NCBI RefSeq assembly: GCF_003058325.1
Contig: NZ_CP028843.1
Coordinates: forward strand, 2,886,001 to 2,950,000
DNA length: 64,000 bases
Direction: 5' to 3'
Source: Methylobacterium currus
GTDB taxonomy: Bacteria > Pseudomonadota > Alphaproteobacteria > Rhizobiales > Beijerinckiaceae
Shown: positions 56,171-64,000 of the stretch, piece after piece
How positions within the stretch are numbered: the stretch's first letter is position 1
Layout: each line of letters opens with the position of its first letter
Made by a program: the position numbers and the translations under genes
The notes under the pieces: generated by a model
Database searches by the model: none
What the model saw: only the letters and a program-made list of their open reading frames with translations
Told to the model about the DNA's origin: nothing

Positions 56171-56554
56171 ATGAACAGCGCCCAGCCTGTGCGTCGGTCG
56201 AACGCGGCCCGTTTCGTGGCTCTCGCGGGGGGCATCGCCCTCGCCGGGTGGGGGAGCCTCGCCGCTTCGTCGACGGCCCAGGCCCAGAGCGGCAAGGCCT
56301 CCTGGTACGCGTCCGGCCATCGCACGGCGAGCGGCGAGCGCTTCAACCCCAACGGCCTGACGGCGGCGCATCGCAGCCTGCCCTTCGGCACGCGGGTGCG
56401 GGTGACCAACCAGGCCAACGGCCGCTCGGTGGTGGTGCGGATCAACGACCGCGGGCCGTTCGCGCATGGCCGCATCATCGATCTCGCCCGGGGCGCGGGC
56501 CGGGCGATCGGCATGAACGGCGTCGCCCGGGTCGCGGTCGCGGTGGTGGACTGA
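56171..56554 (+). CDS. rlpA: RlpA-like secreted protein
   Basis: This encodes 127 residues from ATG 56171. A signal peptide ([20 protein letters not shown], cleaved near AQA-QS) precedes a double-psi beta-barrel: [60 protein letters not shown]. The catalytic-type Asp and His of RlpA septal lytic transglycosylases are present, but the SPOR domain is absent, so it is the short form. It acts in the periplasm on peptidoglycan denuded of stems. Confidence 0.9.
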   Translation: MNSAQPVRRSNAARFVALAGGIALAGWGSLAASSTAQAQSGKASWYASGHRTASGERFNPNGLTAAHRSLPFGTRVRVTNQANGRSVVVRINDRGPFAHGRIIDLARGAGRAIGMNGVARVAVAVVD

Positions 56555-56631
56555 CCCACCCCGGCGTGATCCGGATGGGCCGGCGCGTCCGGGCAGGGAA
56601 TGCCCGCACGGCCGGCCTCAGTCCCTCTCCT

Positions 56632-56865
56632 TCAGCGTCGTCCCGGCACCGCGGGCGCAGGAATCGGGTTGGACGGCTTCGCGGGCGGAACCGGCACCAG
56701 CCGGAACCGGACCGGCCCCGATTGCCAGTCCCACGGCACCGGCAAGGTCGCCTCGCAGGGCGTGATCAGGACCTGCCCCTGCGCATTCTCGACCTCGAAG
56801 ACGTGGCCCGGCCGCGTCAGCGAGGGGCAGTCGGGCCAGCGCGAGAAATCGATCCAGTCCGTCAT
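56632..56865 (-). CDS. Small hypothetical protein
   Basis: This encodes 77 residues: MTDWIDFSRWPDCPSLTRPG then HVFEVENAQGQVLITPCEAT and a Pro-rich end. The composition (Trp, balanced charge, beta strands) is protein-like, and it begins 12 bp from the stop of the protease gene on the same strand. It could be translated with the protease gene; its role is unknown. A similarity to protease inhibitors of serralysins cannot be judged by eye. Confidence 0.6.
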   Translation of the reverse strand: MTDWIDFSRWPDCPSLTRPGHVFEVENAQGQVLITPCEATLPVPWDWQSGPVRFRLVPVPPAKPSNPIPAPAVPGRR

Positions 56866-56876
56866 GCGCTTCTCCC

Positions 56877-58631
56877 TTAGAGCCAGATGCTGCTCGCCGC
56901 GAGCGTCGGGCGGTTGAGGAGGGTGACGGCGAAATCCGTGACCTTGTCCCCGTTCACGTCGCCCATCAGCATGCCGCCATCGTAGCGCAGCTCGCCCGCC
57001 TTGCCGTCGAAGGCCCGATTGGCCAGGAAGGCGAAGGCCTGGTCGCCCGCCACCAAGCTGTTGGCGTCGATCCCGCGCAGGTCGATGCGGTCGGAGCGCG
57101 GGTCGAAATCGACGATCGTGTCCCGGACCGAGAGGATCGAGTCCAGCAGGGCGTCGAACTCGAAGATGTCGGCGCCGGCGCCCCCGGTCAGCGTGTCGGC
57201 ACCGATCCCACCGATCAGGGTGTCGTTCCCGTCCCCGCCCAGCAGCATGTCGGCGCCGTCGCGGCCGTTGATCAGGTCGTTGCCGGCCCCGCCCTCGATC
57301 CTGTTGCCGCCGGCATCGCCGAAGAGCAGGTCGGCGAAGCCCGAACCGAACAGGTTCTCGACGCTGCTATAGGTGTCCCCCTTCGCGTCGCCGGTGTTCC
57401 GGCCCGGCGTCAGGAGGTCCGCCGTCAGGCCCGCGGCGGCCGTGGCGTAGGAGGCGGTGTCGATCCCGGTGCCGCCGATGAGCCGGTCGGCTCCCGTCCC
57501 GCCGATGAGCCAGTCGTCGCCGTCGCCGCCGTCGAGGGCATCGTCCCCGGCTCCGCCGATCAGGGTGTCGTTGCCCTGGAAACCGAAGAGCGAGTCGTTC
57601 CCGGCGCCGCCATCGAGGGTGTTGGCGGCCTGGTTGCCGTTGATGACGTCGCTGCCGGTGCCGCCGACCGCGTTCTCGATCAGCGAGCGGACGTCGCCGT
57701 TGGACTGGTAGGCATTGGCGATGTTGCCCGGGGCGAGGACCGGGGTGGCGCCGAAGACGTTCGTCCGGGCCAGCTGGGCCTGCGCGGTGGTGGTCCACTC
57801 GCCCGGCCGCAGGTCGACCTTCAGGTTGGTGCCGTAATTCGAGAAGTCGTAGGTGTCGGTGCCGCCGCCGTCCCAGATCGTCTCGAAGATCCGGTTCGCG
57901 CCGGGCTTGCCCTGCTTGACGCCGTTGATGCTCTTTTCGCCGGTGAGCGGGTCCCACGTGTAGACGGTGTTGCCCGCATTGGTCGAAAAATTCGCCCCGT
58001 AGAGCATCTGGATGCCGCGGATGTCCTCCATCATCAGCGATTGCGGGTAGCCGAACTGCTCGTTCGTGTAGCCGGTCGTCGTCGAGGCGTTATAGTATGA
58101 GCGGTAGCTCATCACCGAGTAGGCCAGGTTGTCGTGGTCGAGCGGCATGGCGTTGAACGCGCCTTCGACCTCGTGGCCGTGCTTGAGGCCGAGCGAGTGC
58201 CCGATCTCGTGCAGCACCGTCGCGTAGGCGTAGGACCCGACGACCGGGGTGTCGTACTGGCCGCCGGAGGTGCGAAACCACGCGTCGCCGCCCGCGGGGT
58301 TGATGGTGGGGAAATAGGCCATCGCCGTGCCGACGGCGTCCGTCCTGGCGTAGCGCAGGTCGGCGTGGGTGGTCGCGGTCTCGGTGATCTCGGTGAATGT
58401 GAGATTGGAGATCGCGCCGTATGCCTTGAGCACGCTGCGGATCGCGGTCTGCTGGGCGGCGGTGACCGGCGCGAAATTCTTGGTGTAGCCGCCCAGGGCA
58501 TATCCCGTCCCGTACATCGCGGTGCTCGTCGGGAAGCTGAAGGTGAGGGCGGTCTGCGCCCACTTCACGCCCTCGAGGACGCCGTTGAGATAGGGATTGC
58601 TGGTGGCGGAGACATTGGCAACGGCGGGCAC
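56877..58631 (-). CDS. Serralysin-like zinc metalloprotease with RTX repeats
   Basis: This encodes 584 residues. The metzincin zinc site [11 protein letters not shown] is at residues 141-151, with a Met-turn [11 protein letters not shown] about 35 residues later. Two blocks of calcium-binding nonapeptides follow ([20 protein letters not shown] and [20 protein letters not shown], about residues 345-395 and 450-495). The C-terminus [13 protein letters not shown], ending in hydrophobics, is the form used by type I secretion signals. It has no N-terminal signal peptide. It would be exported by an ABC/HlyD/TolC system that is not encoded here. The small ORF at 56632 follows it. Confidence 0.93.
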   Translation of the reverse strand: MPAVANVSATSNPYLNGVLEGVKWAQTALTFSFPTSTAMYGTGYALGGYTKNFAPVTAAQQTAIRSVLKAYGAISNLTFTEITETATTHADLRYARTDAVGTAMAYFPTINPAGGDAWFRTSGGQYDTPVVGSYAYATVLHEIGHSLGLKHGHEVEGAFNAMPLDHDNLAYSVMSYRSYYNASTTTGYTNEQFGYPQSLMMEDIRGIQMLYGANFSTNAGNTVYTWDPLTGEKSINGVKQGKPGANRIFETIWDGGGTDTYDFSNYGTNLKVDLRPGEWTTTAQAQLARTNVFGATPVLAPGNIANAYQSNGDVRSLIENAVGGTGSDVINGNQAANTLDGGAGNDSLFGFQGNDTLIGGAGDDALDGGDGDDWLIGGTGADRLIGGTGIDTASYATAAAGLTADLLTPGRNTGDAKGDTYSSVENLFGSGFADLLFGDAGGNRIEGGAGNDLINGRDGADMLLGGDGNDTLIGGIGADTLTGGAGADIFEFDALLDSILSVRDTIVDFDPRSDRIDLRGIDANSLVAGDQAFAFLANRAFDGKAGELRYDGGMLMGDVNGDKVTDFAVTLLNRPTLAASSIWL

Positions 58632-58859
58632 GGTCTTGCCTTCGATCGGAGGTCGGGCGGTGCCTCACCTTGGCAGCAGGAGCCTACCCTGCGGTATGGC
58701 CGATCCGGAAAATTTGACGATCCACAGTCATCCGGCCCGGGCGGGAAGCATCGCCTGATGCGGGGGGTTCGCGGCAGCCGGATCGGATCGATGTGAGAGG
58801 GCGACGTTGCCGTGGCGGCGCGCATCCCCACATCAGGCTCGTCGTGCGAGCGGAGCGTG

Positions 58860-59177
58860 ATGATGGCAAAGCCCCTGGTTGTCGTGATTCCCCATCAGCT
58901 CGGTCGGGCCGAGGCCCGCCGCCGGCTCGAGAACGGGATCGGCCAGGCCAAGGACATGCTGCAGAAGGCGGGGCTCAGCATGGCCGACGCGTCCTGGAGC
59001 GGCGACCGGCTCTCGTTCCTGGTGGCCGCCATGAACCAGCGGGTCGACGGCGACATCGACGTGGAGGACGACGCGGTGCGGGTCGAGGTGCGCATGCCGC
59101 TCCTCCTGTCGCTCTTCGCCCACAAGGTGCAGCAGATCGTCAGCCAGAACGGCGCCAAGCTCCTGACCAAGCAGTAG
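58860..59177 (+). CDS. Polyhydroxyalkanoate-system family protein
   Basis: This encodes 105 residues from ATG 58860 (or 58863), after GGAG. MAKPLVVVIPHQLGRAEARR, RLENGIGQAKDMLQKAGLSM and VRVEVRMPLLLSLFAHKVQQ fit the PHA_gran_rgn family of short proteins linked to polyhydroxyalkanoate granules, though the fold is also used by other small proteins. No pha genes adjoin it. A role in granule biology is therefore inferred from family only. Confidence 0.75.
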   Translation: MMAKPLVVVIPHQLGRAEARRRLENGIGQAKDMLQKAGLSMADASWSGDRLSFLVAAMNQRVDGDIDVEDDAVRVEVRMPLLLSLFAHKVQQIVSQNGAKLLTKQ

Positions 59178-59253
59178 CGGGACGCAGCGGAACCGGGGCC
59201 CGGCGCCCCGGTTTGGACTCGACCAAGAGACGTGACCAAGCGAGGAGCGCTCG

Positions 59254-59460
59254 ATGTCGAATCCCGGCCCGATCCCGGACCAGCCCTACGATCCCGTGCC
59301 CCCCACACCCGGTCCCGATACGCCGAATCCCGGCGGGCCCGATCTGCCGAGCGAGGCCCCGGGCGACCGGCCGGTCGAGATCCCGGTGAACGATCCCGGC
59401 AACTCGCCGGCGATCACCCCCGACCCCTCGCCGACCGGGCCCGCCAACCCGACCATGTAA
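59254..59460 (+). CDS. Small proline-rich protein
   Basis: This encodes 68 residues with about one third proline and many Gly, Asp and Asn, starting MSNPGPIPDQPYDPVPPTPG and ending PTGPANPTM. GAGG-type spacing (AGCGAGGAG) lies before the ATG. It has no membrane segment or cysteine and is probably unstructured. I recall similar small proteins in this genus. The function is unknown. Confidence 0.55.
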   Translation: MSNPGPIPDQPYDPVPPTPGPDTPNPGGPDLPSEAPGDRPVEIPVNDPGNSPAITPDPSPTGPANPTM

Positions 59461-59466
59461 GGCCGA

Positions 59467-61299
59467 TCACCGCCCCGCGGCGTAGCCCTGCATGCCGCGC
59501 GGGTTGGCCGCCGCCCGCAGGCGGCGGCCGTCGCGGCTCGCGGCCGTCAGGCGCCCCTCCGACCAGTCGGACCCGACCTCGACGACGTGGCCGCGCCGGC
59601 GCAGCTCCGCGATCGTCTCCAGGCTGACCCGGTTCTCCACCACCACGACGCCCGGCCGGGCCGTGCGCGGCCAGAACGAGGACGGGAAGTGCTCGGTGTG
59701 CCAGGCCGGCGCGTCGATCGCGGCCTGCAGGTTCATGCCCGCATGGACGTGGCGCAGGAAGAATTGCGGGATCCACTGGTCCTGCTGGTCGCCCCCCGGC
59801 GAGCCCCAGGCGAGGTAGGGTGCGCCGTCCCGGAGCGCCATCGTGGGCGAGAGGGTGGAGCGCGGCCGCTTGCCCGGGGCCAGGGCCGCCGGATGGCCCT
59901 CGTCGAGCACGAACATCTGCGCCCTTGTGCCGAGGCAGAAGCCGAGGGCCGGGATCACCGGAGAGGATTGCAGCCAGCCGCCGGACGGCGTGGCGGCGAT
60001 CATGTTGCCGTGGCGGTCGATGATGTCGAAATGGACCGTGTCGCCCCGCACCACCCCCGCGCGGGCGTCGTCCGGGGGCACCGTCGCCTCGATCCTGCCG
60101 ACGGTCGGCTCTCCCGCGCCGGAGCTGCCGACCGCCGTGCGGGCGCCGTCGCTCACCCGGGCGTCGAGGGCCTTGCCGAAGCCGGGGATCGTGCCGGGCC
60201 GCTGCTCCAGCGAGGCAGTCCCGGTGACGAGCTTGCGGCGCCCGTCGTTGTAGGAATCGGAGAGCAGGGTCTCCACCGGCACGTCCACGAAGGCGGGATC
60301 GCCGTAGAACGTGTCCCGGTCCGCGAAGGCGAGCTTGGCGCACTCGACCTGGAGATGGATGAAGTCGGGCCCTGCCGGATCGAGGCCGTCGAGGGAGAAG
60401 CCCTTGAGCAGGGCGAGCTGCTGCAGGGTGGCGAGCCCTTGCGTCCAGGGCCCGGCCTTCAGCACGGTGTAGCGGCCGTACTCGTACCCGATCGGCTCCT
60501 CGACGCTCGCCTGCCAGGCCGCCATGTCGGCCCCGGTGAGAAGGCCGCGATGCGGCGTTCCGGTCACGTCCATGACCGGTTCACCGCGGCAGAACCCGTC
60601 GATCGCCTCGGCGACGAAGCCCTGCGACCAGATCCGGCGGGCGCGCTCGATCTCCTGCTCGCGCGACCCGCCGGCCGCCTCGCGCAGGATCCGGGCATAG
60701 GTCTCCGCGAGGACGGGGTTGGTGAACAGCGTGCCGGGGGCGGGCACGCCGCCCTCCTTGAGGTAGACGTGAGCCGAGCTCGGCCAGTGCTCGCGAAACA
60801 GCCCCTCGACGGTGGCGATGGTGGCCGAGACCCGCTCGACAAGCGGGAAGCCGTCCCGCGCGTAGGCAATCGCCGCCTCCAGCACGTCGGCGAGGCGCCA
60901 GGTGCCGTGATCGCGCAGGATCAGCATGTAGGCGTCGAAGGTGCCCGGCACGCAAGGCGCGAGCAGCCCGGTGCCCGGCACGAGGTCGAGGCCGAGATGG
61001 TCGCGCACATGCGCGATGGTGGCGGCCTGCGGCGCCGGGCCCTGCCCGCACACCACCTGCGGCCGGCCGACCCGGACGTCGTGCAGGATCACCGGCACGT
61101 CGCCGCCCGGCCCGTTGAGGTGCGGCTCGACCACCTGCAGCACGAAGGCGGTGGCGACCCCCGCATCGAAGGCGTTGCCGCCCCGCTCCAGCACGCCCAT
61201 GCCGACCGCGGTGGCGATCCAGTGCGTCGAGGCCACGACCCCGAAGGTGCCGTCGATCTCGGGGCGGGTGGTGAAGGGGTCGGGGTTGACGAAGCTCAT
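59467..61299 (-). CDS. Gamma-glutamyltransferase family protein
   Basis: This encodes 610 residues from ATG 61299. Ntn-hydrolase family with GVLERGGNAFDAGVATAFVL and VVEPHLNGPGGDVPVIL in the large subunit, and the autoprocessing threonine in RGDTVHFDIIDRHGNMIAAT (Thr about residue 431), where the chain is cut into two subunits. SGGWLQSSPVIPALGFCLGT and the C-terminal GGQP-type motif region (AWGSPGGDQQDQWIPQFF) follow. No signal peptide is seen, so it may be cytoplasmic. Substrates may be glutathione conjugates or other gamma-glutamyl compounds. Confidence 0.9.
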   Translation of the reverse strand: MSFVNPDPFTTRPEIDGTFGVVASTHWIATAVGMGVLERGGNAFDAGVATAFVLQVVEPHLNGPGGDVPVILHDVRVGRPQVVCGQGPAPQAATIAHVRDHLGLDLVPGTGLLAPCVPGTFDAYMLILRDHGTWRLADVLEAAIAYARDGFPLVERVSATIATVEGLFREHWPSSAHVYLKEGGVPAPGTLFTNPVLAETYARILREAAGGSREQEIERARRIWSQGFVAEAIDGFCRGEPVMDVTGTPHRGLLTGADMAAWQASVEEPIGYEYGRYTVLKAGPWTQGLATLQQLALLKGFSLDGLDPAGPDFIHLQVECAKLAFADRDTFYGDPAFVDVPVETLLSDSYNDGRRKLVTGTASLEQRPGTIPGFGKALDARVSDGARTAVGSSGAGEPTVGRIEATVPPDDARAGVVRGDTVHFDIIDRHGNMIAATPSGGWLQSSPVIPALGFCLGTRAQMFVLDEGHPAALAPGKRPRSTLSPTMALRDGAPYLAWGSPGGDQQDQWIPQFFLRHVHAGMNLQAAIDAPAWHTEHFPSSFWPRTARPGVVVVENRVSLETIAELRRRGHVVEVGSDWSEGRLTAASRDGRRLRAAANPRGMQGYAAGR

Positions 61300-61469
61300 C
61301 GGCGGTCCTTCCGGGCGGTCCTCTCCGGGGCGGTCGCCGTCGCGGGCACGCCCTGTCGCCCGCACTTTAGGAGCCCGGGCCGGCTCGGGGCAGCCCTGCC
61401 GGCGGCACCCCCCGTGCGCGCTGGCGCAGGGCTCGCCTTTCCCCGGAGCCTGCCGTAATCCCCCACTCC

Positions 61470-63293
61470 ATGGCCGCTCCTCCGCTCCTCACCCTCCAGG
61501 GCATCGCGCTCACCTTCGGCGGCACGCCGCTGCTCGCCGGAGCCGACCTCTCCCTGAGCCCCGGCGACCGCACCTGCCTCGTCGGCCGCAACGGCTCGGG
61601 CAAGTCGACCCTGCTCAAGGTCGCCGCCGGACTGGTCGAGCCCGACAAGGGCGTGCGCTTCATCCAGCCCGGCACCACCATCCGCTACCTCGCCCAGGAG
61701 CCGGATTTCTCCGGGCATGCCACCACCCTGTCCTTCGTCGAGGCGGGAATGGGGCCGGGCGACGAGCTCTACCGCGCACGCTACCTGCTCGAGAGCCTGG
61801 GGATGACCGGCGAGGAGGATCCGGGCCGGCTGTCGGGGGGCGAGTCGCGCCGCGCGGCGCTGGCCCAGGCGCTGGCGCCTGAGCCCGACATCCTGCTCCT
61901 CGACGAGCCGACCAACCATCTCGACCTGCCGGCGATCGAGTGGCTGGAATCCGAGCTGAAGGGCAGCCGTTCGGCCCTAGTCCTCATCAGCCACGACCGG
62001 CGCTTCCTCGAAGCCCTGTCGCGGGCGACCGTGTGGCTCGACCGCGGCACGACGCGGCGCCTCGACCAGGGATTCTCCGCCTTCGAGGCCTGGCGCGACC
62101 AGGTGTTCGAGGAGGAGGAGCGCGACCGCCACAAGCTCGACCGCAAGATCGCGGCGGAGGAGGACTGGCTGCGCTACGGCGTGACGGCCCGGCGCAAGCG
62201 CAACGTCAAGCGGCTGGCCGGCCTGCACGAGCTGCGCCGCAAGGCCCGCGAGCATCGCGGCCCGGTCGGCGCCGCGACGATGACCGTGACCGAGACCGAG
62301 GCCTCCGGCGCCCTGGTGGTCGAGGCGCGCGACGTCGCGAAATCCTACGGCGACCGCCCGATCGTCCGCGATCTGAGCTTACGCATCGCCCGCCGCGACC
62401 GCCTCGGCATCGTCGGCGCCAACGGCACCGGCAAGACGACGCTGGTCAACCTGCTCACCGGCCGCCTCGAACCCGATTCGGGCGTCGTGAAGATCGGCGC
62501 CAACGTCACCCTCAACCTCCTCGACCAGCGCCGCAGCGCCCTCGATCCGGAGCGCACCGTCGCGGACGTGCTGACCGGCGGGGGCAGCGACAGCGTCCAG
62601 GTCGGCGGCCAGAGCCGCCACGTCGTCGGCTACATGAAGGACTTCCTGTTCTCGCCCGAGCAGGCGCGCACCCCCGTCGGCGTGCTCTCCGGCGGCGAGC
62701 GCAACCGGCTGCTGCTCGCCCGCGCGCTCGCCGAGGCCGGCAACCTGCTGGTGCTCGACGAGCCGACCAACGACCTCGACCTCGAGACCCTGGACCTCCT
62801 CCAGGAGATGCTCGGCGACTATGCCGGCACCCTGATCCTCGTCAGCCACGACCGCGACTTCCTCGACCGGGTGGTCGATACGGTTCTGGTCTCGGAAGGG
62901 GAGGGGCGCTGGGTCGCCTATGCGGGCGGCTATTCCGACATGGTCGCCCAGCGCGGCGTCGGGGTGCAGGCGCGTGGGGTCGTGGCCCCGAAGGGAGCCG
63001 CCAGGGAGGCCCCCAGGGACGCCTCGAAGCCCGCGGCGAGCCGTCCTTCGGCCAAGCGGCGCCTCGGCTTCAACGAGCAGCACGAGCTCAAGACCCTGCC
63101 GGCCCGGATCGCCGCGCTGGAGGGCAACCGCGGCAAGCTCAGGGCCGCCCTCGACGACCCGACCCTCTACGCCCGCGACCCCGCCCGCTTCGAGGCGATC
63201 TCCCGCACCCTGGCGGCGACCGAATCCGACCTCACCCGCGCCGAGGAGCGCTGGCTCGAGCTCGAGATGATGCGCGAGGAGCTGGAGGGCTGA
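61470..63293 (+). CDS. uup: ABC-F ATPase, Uup type
   Basis: This encodes 607 residues with two ABC domains on one chain and no membrane segment. Domain 1: Walker A LVGRNGSGKSTLLKVAAGLV, signature RLSGGESRRAALAQALAPEP, Walker B LLLDEPTNHLD. Domain 2: IVGANGTGKTTLVNLLTGRL, LSGGERNRLLLARALAEAGN, LLVLDEPTNDLD. A linker helix (KRNVKRLAGLHELRRKAREH) and a C-terminal coiled coil starting KRRLGFNEQHELKTLPARIA follow. ABC-F proteins act on stalled or special ribosomes; Uup also limits transposon excision in E. coli. It is divergent from the gamma-glutamyltransferase gene. Confidence 0.93.
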   Translation: MAAPPLLTLQGIALTFGGTPLLAGADLSLSPGDRTCLVGRNGSGKSTLLKVAAGLVEPDKGVRFIQPGTTIRYLAQEPDFSGHATTLSFVEAGMGPGDELYRARYLLESLGMTGEEDPGRLSGGESRRAALAQALAPEPDILLLDEPTNHLDLPAIEWLESELKGSRSALVLISHDRRFLEALSRATVWLDRGTTRRLDQGFSAFEAWRDQVFEEEERDRHKLDRKIAAEEDWLRYGVTARRKRNVKRLAGLHELRRKAREHRGPVGAATMTVTETEASGALVVEARDVAKSYGDRPIVRDLSLRIARRDRLGIVGANGTGKTTLVNLLTGRLEPDSGVVKIGANVTLNLLDQRRSALDPERTVADVLTGGGSDSVQVGGQSRHVVGYMKDFLFSPEQARTPVGVLSGGERNRLLLARALAEAGNLLVLDEPTNDLDLETLDLLQEMLGDYAGTLILVSHDRDFLDRVVDTVLVSEGEGRWVAYAGGYSDMVAQRGVGVQARGVVAPKGAAREAPRDASKPAASRPSAKRRLGFNEQHELKTLPARIAALEGNRGKLRAALDDPTLYARDPARFEAISRTLAATESDLTRAEERWLELEMMREELEG

Positions 63294-63669
63294 CGCCGCG
63301 CCGCAACCCGATTCAGGTCGTGGCCGCGGAGTGGGCTTCCGGCCTAGGAGAAGACAGGGCGACGCGCGAGATCTTCAGTTCTCGCTCGCCACGCCCCGGA
63401 TTTAGCTGACCCGCGTAAGGTTTCGTGGCGTCTGTGCAACATTACGGCGGAAAGCCGGTGACTTGGCCGTCCCGGGCGCTGATGCCGGTTGATCGCCGTT
63501 AGCGCCTCGCACATGGTGCCCCTGCACCGGACACAACCCGGTGCGGCCCGGATGACATCCCTTCAGGGAGCGCCGGGCACAAGGGGATAAGAGTGGCGTG
63601 GTTCGGCTCCCGTTGGATCGTCGAGACACAGTCGTTCACCCCCAGGGTCTCGAAACTTTGGAGGTCTCG
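63294..63669. other. Intergenic region before the porin gene
   Basis: No gene is supported. A minus-strand frame at 63402-63629 has no protein-like composition. The region ends with AAACTTTGGAGGTCTCG directly before the porin ATG, giving a strong GGAGG. A promoter is expected but not identified. Confidence 0.5.
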
Positions 63670-64000
63670 ATGAAGCTCGTGAAGAGCCTTTTGCTGGGTT
63701 CGGCCACCGGTCTGACCGTTGTCGCGGGGGCGCAGGCTGCCGATCTGCCGATCAAGAAGGCGGCGCCTGTCGAATACGTTCGTGTCTGCTCGGCCTACGG
63801 CGCCGGCTTCTTCTTCATTCCTGGTACCGATACCTGCTTGCGCGTCTCCGGCCGCGCCCGCTTCGAGGCCGGCTACTCGCAGGGCTACTCGCGGTCGAGC
63901 AACAACGGCGACCTGATGGGCTACCGCGGCCTCGGCCGTCTGAACCTCGACGCCCGCACGCAGACCGCCTACGGCACCCTGCGCGCCTTCGTGCGCTTCG
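63670..64000 (+). CDS. Porin, N-terminal part, cut by the right edge
   Basis: The frame starts at ATG 63670 after GGAGG and stays open to the edge. [20 protein letters not shown] is a signal peptide (cleaved at AQA-AD), followed by [40 protein letters not shown], the typical start of alphaproteobacterial porins with two cysteines (RVCSAYG and DTCLRV). The remaining barrel lies outside the window. It is a general outer-membrane pore. Confidence 0.93.
   Translation, partial: MKLVKSLLLGSATGLTVVAGAQAADLPIKKAAPVEYVRVCSAYGAGFFFIPGTDTCLRVSGRARFEAGYSQGYSRSSNNGDLMGYRGLGRLNLDARTQTAYGTLRAFVRF

Overview
The window is GC-rich (roughly 70 %) chromosomal DNA from an alphaproteobacterium of the order Hyphomicrobiales, most likely Methylobacterium or a close relative. 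The evidence is the GANTC methyltransferase CcrM, the split F0 ATP synthase operon atpI-B-E-F'-F, an LdtR-type MarR regulator next to a small membrane protein, an RpoH sigma factor, a Mg-type HemB, Bpt transferase, and a porin with the N-terminus typical of this group. Assignments rest on reading translated sequence; no database search was run.

1-8.05 kb is the right part of an integrated mobile element: a serine recombinase cut by the left edge, a divergent HTH protein, an SH3-domain membrane protein, a mobilisation module (MobC-like protein and relaxase with a GTGA overlap), an AT-rich patch, an excisionase-like HTH protein and a tyrosine recombinase. The recombinase reading frame has no stop and runs in frame through three TTTCCGACAA motifs into the 3' part of comEC. 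The element has therefore probably split comEC at the codons for its conserved ISGLHM motif. Just beyond comEC lies a HigB/HigA-type toxin-antitoxin relic with an internal stop.

9.9-15.1 kb is a four-carbon acid-sugar (L-threonate/erythronate) catabolic locus: ltnD, otnI and otnK on the minus strand, and a LacI-type regulator plus otnC on the plus strand, with a perfect LacI-style palindrome between the divergent units. No transporter is present.

15.1-47.7 kb is mostly housekeeping: tRNA-Glu(CTC), a RluD-type pseudouridine synthase, rpoH, an AEC transporter, a chemotaxis receptor, purA, a D-amino-acid transaminase-like gene divergent from a DapA-family aldolase, cfa, purB, an autotransporter esterase, bpt, an RDD protein, an outer-membrane transporter, threonine ammonia-lyase, a serine hydrolase, hemB with a small lipoprotein gene, a 3-hydroxyisobutyryl-CoA hydrolase, ldtR, a decayed gmd next to an intact fcl, a LysE exporter and the F0 operon.

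47.8-64 kb holds smc, a DsbA-like oxidoreductase, a DciA/DUF721 protein, mutY, ccrM, a RlpA-like protein, a serralysin-type RTX metalloprotease, small conserved proteins, a gamma-glutamyltransferase, an Uup-type ABC-F ATPase and the start of a porin.

Repeats are a second theme. Two copies of a 118-bp three-hairpin element lie in opposite orientation at 15.2 and 26.6 kb. Several REP-like palindromes are built on GTCATCCCGGG. Three short tandem arrays (5x14, 3x15 and 4x15 bp) sit exactly at gene ends or starts. The features most worth a second look are the integrase-ComEC fusion, the internally deleted gmd, the toxin-antitoxin relic, the nested frame inside the relaxase, and the 118-bp element.
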